The position numbers and the translations under genes are program-made. Source: Zygnema cylindricum (Eukaryota; Streptophyta; Zygnematophyceae; Zygnematales; Zygnemataceae). From it: a stretch of 32,500 nt of DNA. Of this stretch, positions 30,377-32,500 are shown piece after piece. The notes beneath the pieces are model-generated. The model was not told where the DNA came from. It saw only the letters and a list, made by a program, of their open reading frames with translations, and did not search any database. The stretch lies in assembly GCA_037447655.1 (NCBI GenBank), contig JBBHKE010000312.1, positions 1 to 32,500 on the forward strand. The letters are read 5' to 3'. Position 1 is the stretch's first letter, and every line of letters starts with the position of its first letter.

Positions 30377-30915
30377 CGCTACCTCGTCCAATGGCGTTAG
30401 CCATGTATGCAAATTCCGTCACACTTTTTTTTTTTATTCTCCATTAGTGTAGTTCATTCTATTTTTTTCTTTATTCTATTTAGGGTTTTTTCAGTACGCT
30501 TACTCTTAAATAGAGTGGTGTACGGTCAATGTCTGTTCGTACATAAATGTACCTTTTTAAGTTAAAAAGTACAATAAATTAGTTTTAGTAACCGCGGACG
30601 CATGAGAATGTGCGTTCTCAAAAGGAAAAAAAACCAGGTCGTAAAAAATCCCGTTCGCACATACTCGTCTGACACGTGCGTTACCGTGTGAATGTACAAT
30701 TTGTGTACGATTTGTTAGATTTTGTACGGAGACTTATATTAGTGTAAGCATGTTTGCGACCGACATTTTTTATTTCAAAGATCCAAATTACCATAATCAA
30801 ACAATTAGAATGCATGATTTTTTTCAAAATTTTCAAATTCTTAAATAGCGTACACCACGGTAATTATTTTTATACTCTAAAAAAACTTACACGCTAATAA
30901 CGATTGGCGGTGTAG
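30355..30915. mobile_element. ~500-560 bp inverted-repeat element, copy 3
   Basis: Sequence from about 30420 to 30914 is nearly the same as 28802-29300 (copy 2), including TCTTTATTCTATTTAGGG and the right end CGATTGGCGGTGTA. The left end is diverged or shared with the preceding element, so its start is approximate. Confidence 0.65.
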
Positions 30916-31225
30916 TGCGATATCCTCACTCTCATGCAGAATATAACCTGTTAAGCGAACGTTGGAGACTTGGAGTCCTACAGTTTCACAGTAATATCTT
31001 GACCGTAAAACATTGAAACTTCGTACATGTGTACCACGCACAAACATACCGCCGTTATTCACCTTTCTCGCTCGCTCGCACTCCTTTACTATGGCGTCGC
31101 TGCCTGTCACGTCGAAAGTAGCGGCATTCCAAAGCGAAAGCCTTTCCCTCTCAAATTTTTATTCTGAAATTTTGAATTTTTTTCGTTTCTCTCATTCAAA
31201 TTTCGAATTTCCTTCTCCTTTCACA

Positions 31226-31237
31226 TTGGCGCCAAGT
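31226..31237. promoter_or_regulatory. Palindromic E2F-type site upstream of RAD21
   Basis: ATTGGCGCCAAG contains TTGGCGCCAA, matching the WTTSSCSS E2F/DP consensus on the plus strand (ATTGGCGC). It lies about 250 bases upstream of the TATA box. Cohesin genes are often S-phase regulated, so the site is plausible, but its function is inferred. Confidence 0.45.
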
Positions 31238-31445
31238 TTTCTTTTTGAAATTTTAGCTTCGCATCGTTTTCTGCATGCGACTTCGTATCTGTCCTCTCTT
31301 GTACTTCTTTACTCTTGTTCCTACGTATCTCTACGATGCACTGCATGCCCTCCACGTGGCAAAATCTCGCCTGCAGAAACTTAGGGTTAGGTTATCTGTA
31401 CCACCACATAGGCTTACGTTTCAGTCCTTTCTAAAGCAGCAGCCA

Positions 31446-31490
31446 CTCTCTTTCTCTCTCCTTCTCTCTCCTTCTCTCTTCTCTTTATAA
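31446..31490 (+). promoter_or_regulatory. RAD21 core promoter: pyrimidine patch and TATA box
   Basis: A CT-rich patch (31446-31483) runs directly into TTTATAA (31484-31490), a typical plant core promoter. Transcription would be expected to start near 31515-31525, leaving a leader of about 260 bases before the ATG at 31780. Confidence 0.6.
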
Positions 31491-31611
31491 GGCGACTCTC
31501 TTGCAGAAGCAATAAGCGGAAGAGAATAGTTTCAAGTGCCCATCCCTCTTCTTTTTCCAAACCTCTCTCTTCTTTTAAAGTGTAGTCAGTTTTCCGCTCC
31601 TCGCTTTCAGT

Positions 31612-31659
31612 ATGCTTCTATTCAATTCTGTATTTTTTCTTCTCTTACGCGGTATTTAG
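31612..31659 (+). other. Possible upstream ORF in the RAD21 leader
   Basis: The inferred leader contains an ATG at 31612 opening a 15-codon frame (MLLFNSVFFLLLRGI) that stops with TAG well before the main ATG. It could dampen RAD21 translation. If the leader has an intron here (CGCTTTCAG precedes it), the uORF may be altered. Confidence 0.35.
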
Positions 31660-31779
31660 ACAGACTAGTCGAAGAGAAAAGGAAGAGAAAAGCTCCAAAG
31701 GAAGAGAAGAAAGAGCTTTTATTGTGAATAGGTTTCACTGTTTTTGTCCCCATTCCCTTTTTTTGGTTAATTTGGAACT

Positions 31780-31903
31780 ATGTTTTATTCTCCCTTTTTT
31801 TTAGCGAAAAGGGGGCCTTTGGCCACCATTTGGATTGCTGCCCATTTGGAACGCAAGCTTCGGAAAAACCAAGTCTATGAGACCAATATTTCCGTGTCTG
31901 TAG
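31780..31903 (+). CDS. RAD21: RAD21/SCC1 cohesin alpha-kleisin, first coding exon (gene runs off window)
   Basis: Alpha-kleisins close the cohesin ring, and the N-terminal helices bind SMC3. The exon starts MFYSPFFLAKRGPLATIWIA and continues AHLERKLRKNQVYETNISVS. This is the near-invariant N-terminus of RAD21/SYN proteins (commonly MFYS..LA+KGPL..IW+AAHLERKL+K.QV). It ends in phase 1 at GTAG|GTAAGT, which fits the family, where Asp-Ser-Ile follows. The remaining 597 bases are intron with no further exon. Subtype (mitotic RAD21 or meiotic SYN1/REC8) cannot be told from the N-terminus. Confidence 0.93.
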
Positions 31904-31986
31904 GTAAGTTAAAGCGATTGTCTTTATATCCAAAATTATTATTTCTGTGTCTGTAGGTCAGTTTAAATGGTTATCTTTTATTGCCA
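31888..31986. repeat. 53-bp tandem duplication at the RAD21 exon 1 donor
   Basis: TTTCCGTGTCTGTAGGTAAG at the exon end recurs 53 bases later as TTTCTGTGTCTGTAGGTCAG, with similar following sequence (GTTAAAGCGATTGTCTTTAT versus GTTTAAATGGTTATCTTTTA). The second copy carries a weaker donor inside intron 1. Confidence 0.8.
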
Positions 31987-32500
31987 AACTTAATGTTATG
32001 TCTGTTTTCAATCATAAGTCTGTTCTAATTTGTTTCTTTTGATGAACTTTCATGTCCCAGCTTTAGGTTTTTTAATTTTTATCGCTTTGTTATCAACAGA
32101 ATAACACTAGTTTGTAAACCTAAAACTGTTTCTGTAAACCTAGCTTTTTAGACTACCCAAATTTATGTTTTTCGTTTGTGGGTATTGGTGTTGTGACTAT
32201 ATGACTAGGTAGTAAAGTTTTGGGGATATGGTTAAGAGTTTTATACTACTTTTTGTCAACTTGTTGTAGGATATTGTGAATTAAGAGCCATGGAAGTTTA
32301 TCTTTGGCTCCTATTTATCGGCTGTTTTTGGGTTTTTTACATATTATAGCCTGATGAATTATAAACATATAGTTTCGGAAATACCCAAATGGCTTTAAGA
32401 TCTCGGATGAGCATTGTTGTACACAAAAGTGAAAGCTTTTAGAGTTACTTTCTTCCTCAAACTTTCAGAGCTTTTTTTTTGGTCCATTTATTTACTTAAT
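31904..32500 (+). other. RAD21 intron 1 (5' part)
   Basis: AT- and T-rich sequence from the GTAAGT donor to the window end. I found no acceptor followed by the expected next block of the protein. Nothing else is supported here. Confidence 0.7.

Larger units (their letters stand above)
28280..31225. other. Repeat-rich region between the RRP8-like fragment and RAD21
   Basis: No protein-coding exon is recognised. Missing RRP8 exons would be expected here but were not found. Most of the sequence from 28716 to 30915 belongs to inverted-repeat elements, listed separately. The open frames within it are shared between element copies and show no protein similarity I recognise. Confidence 0.6.

Noticed and set aside
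29263-31110. Minus-strand frames ending LHRQSLLACKFF
   Set aside because: The shared ending comes from two copies of the same inverted-repeat element, not a protein domain.
2116-31903. Functional genome-maintenance gene cluster
   Set aside because: Neighbouring POP, aprataxin-like and RAD21 genes have separate promoters and kilobases between them; co-location alone is weak evidence.

Overview
This window is nuclear DNA from a plant-type (streptophyte) eukaryote. Genes are split by GT-AG introns. The gene families and domain orders are those of green plants: an organellar DNA polymerase of the POP type, and the plant kinase-macro-HIT form of aprataxin. The intergenic DNA is AT-rich and full of short inverted-repeat elements. 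I cannot name the species. Intron sizes and repeat content suggest a bryophyte, lycophyte, fern or charophyte rather than a compact alga, but that is a weak inference.

Layout. 1-2115: no gene recognised. 2116-12582, minus strand: a nearly complete gene for a plant organellar DNA polymerase, with a transit peptide, a 3'-5' exonuclease, an acidic linker and a family A polymerase domain. The last few residues of the family are not found. 12583-15158: a gap holding one ~555 bp inverted-repeat element and a repeat array copied from the end of the next gene. 15159-21784, minus strand: a nine-exon aprataxin-like gene with a PBZ-type finger, a P-loop polynucleotide-kinase-like domain, a macro domain, a HIT domain and a C-terminal zinc finger. 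It carries a single-base frameshift inside the HIT histidine motif. 21785-24851: no recognised gene. 24852-28279, minus strand: four exons encoding the C-terminal half of an RRP8-type methyltransferase, with a decayed Ty1/copia fragment in one intron. I find no upstream exons. 28280-31225: a cluster of inverted-repeat elements sharing related ends. 31226-32500, plus strand: the promoter, 5' leader, first coding exon and start of intron 1 of a RAD21/SCC1 cohesin gene, which runs off the window.

Three of the four genes act on DNA: organellar replication, DNA 5'-end repair with ADP-ribose recognition, and chromatid cohesion. They are separately promoted nuclear genes, and nothing indicates an operon-like unit.

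The most notable signals are the frameshift in the HIT motif, the PBZ-kinase-macro-HIT-zinc-finger arrangement, and local tandem repeats at or near exon ends in all four genes (POP exons 3 and 12, an RRP8 exon, RAD21 exon 1 and the aprataxin stop region). Exon borders come from splice consensus plus phase agreement with the expected protein family. Family comparisons are from memory, with no database search.
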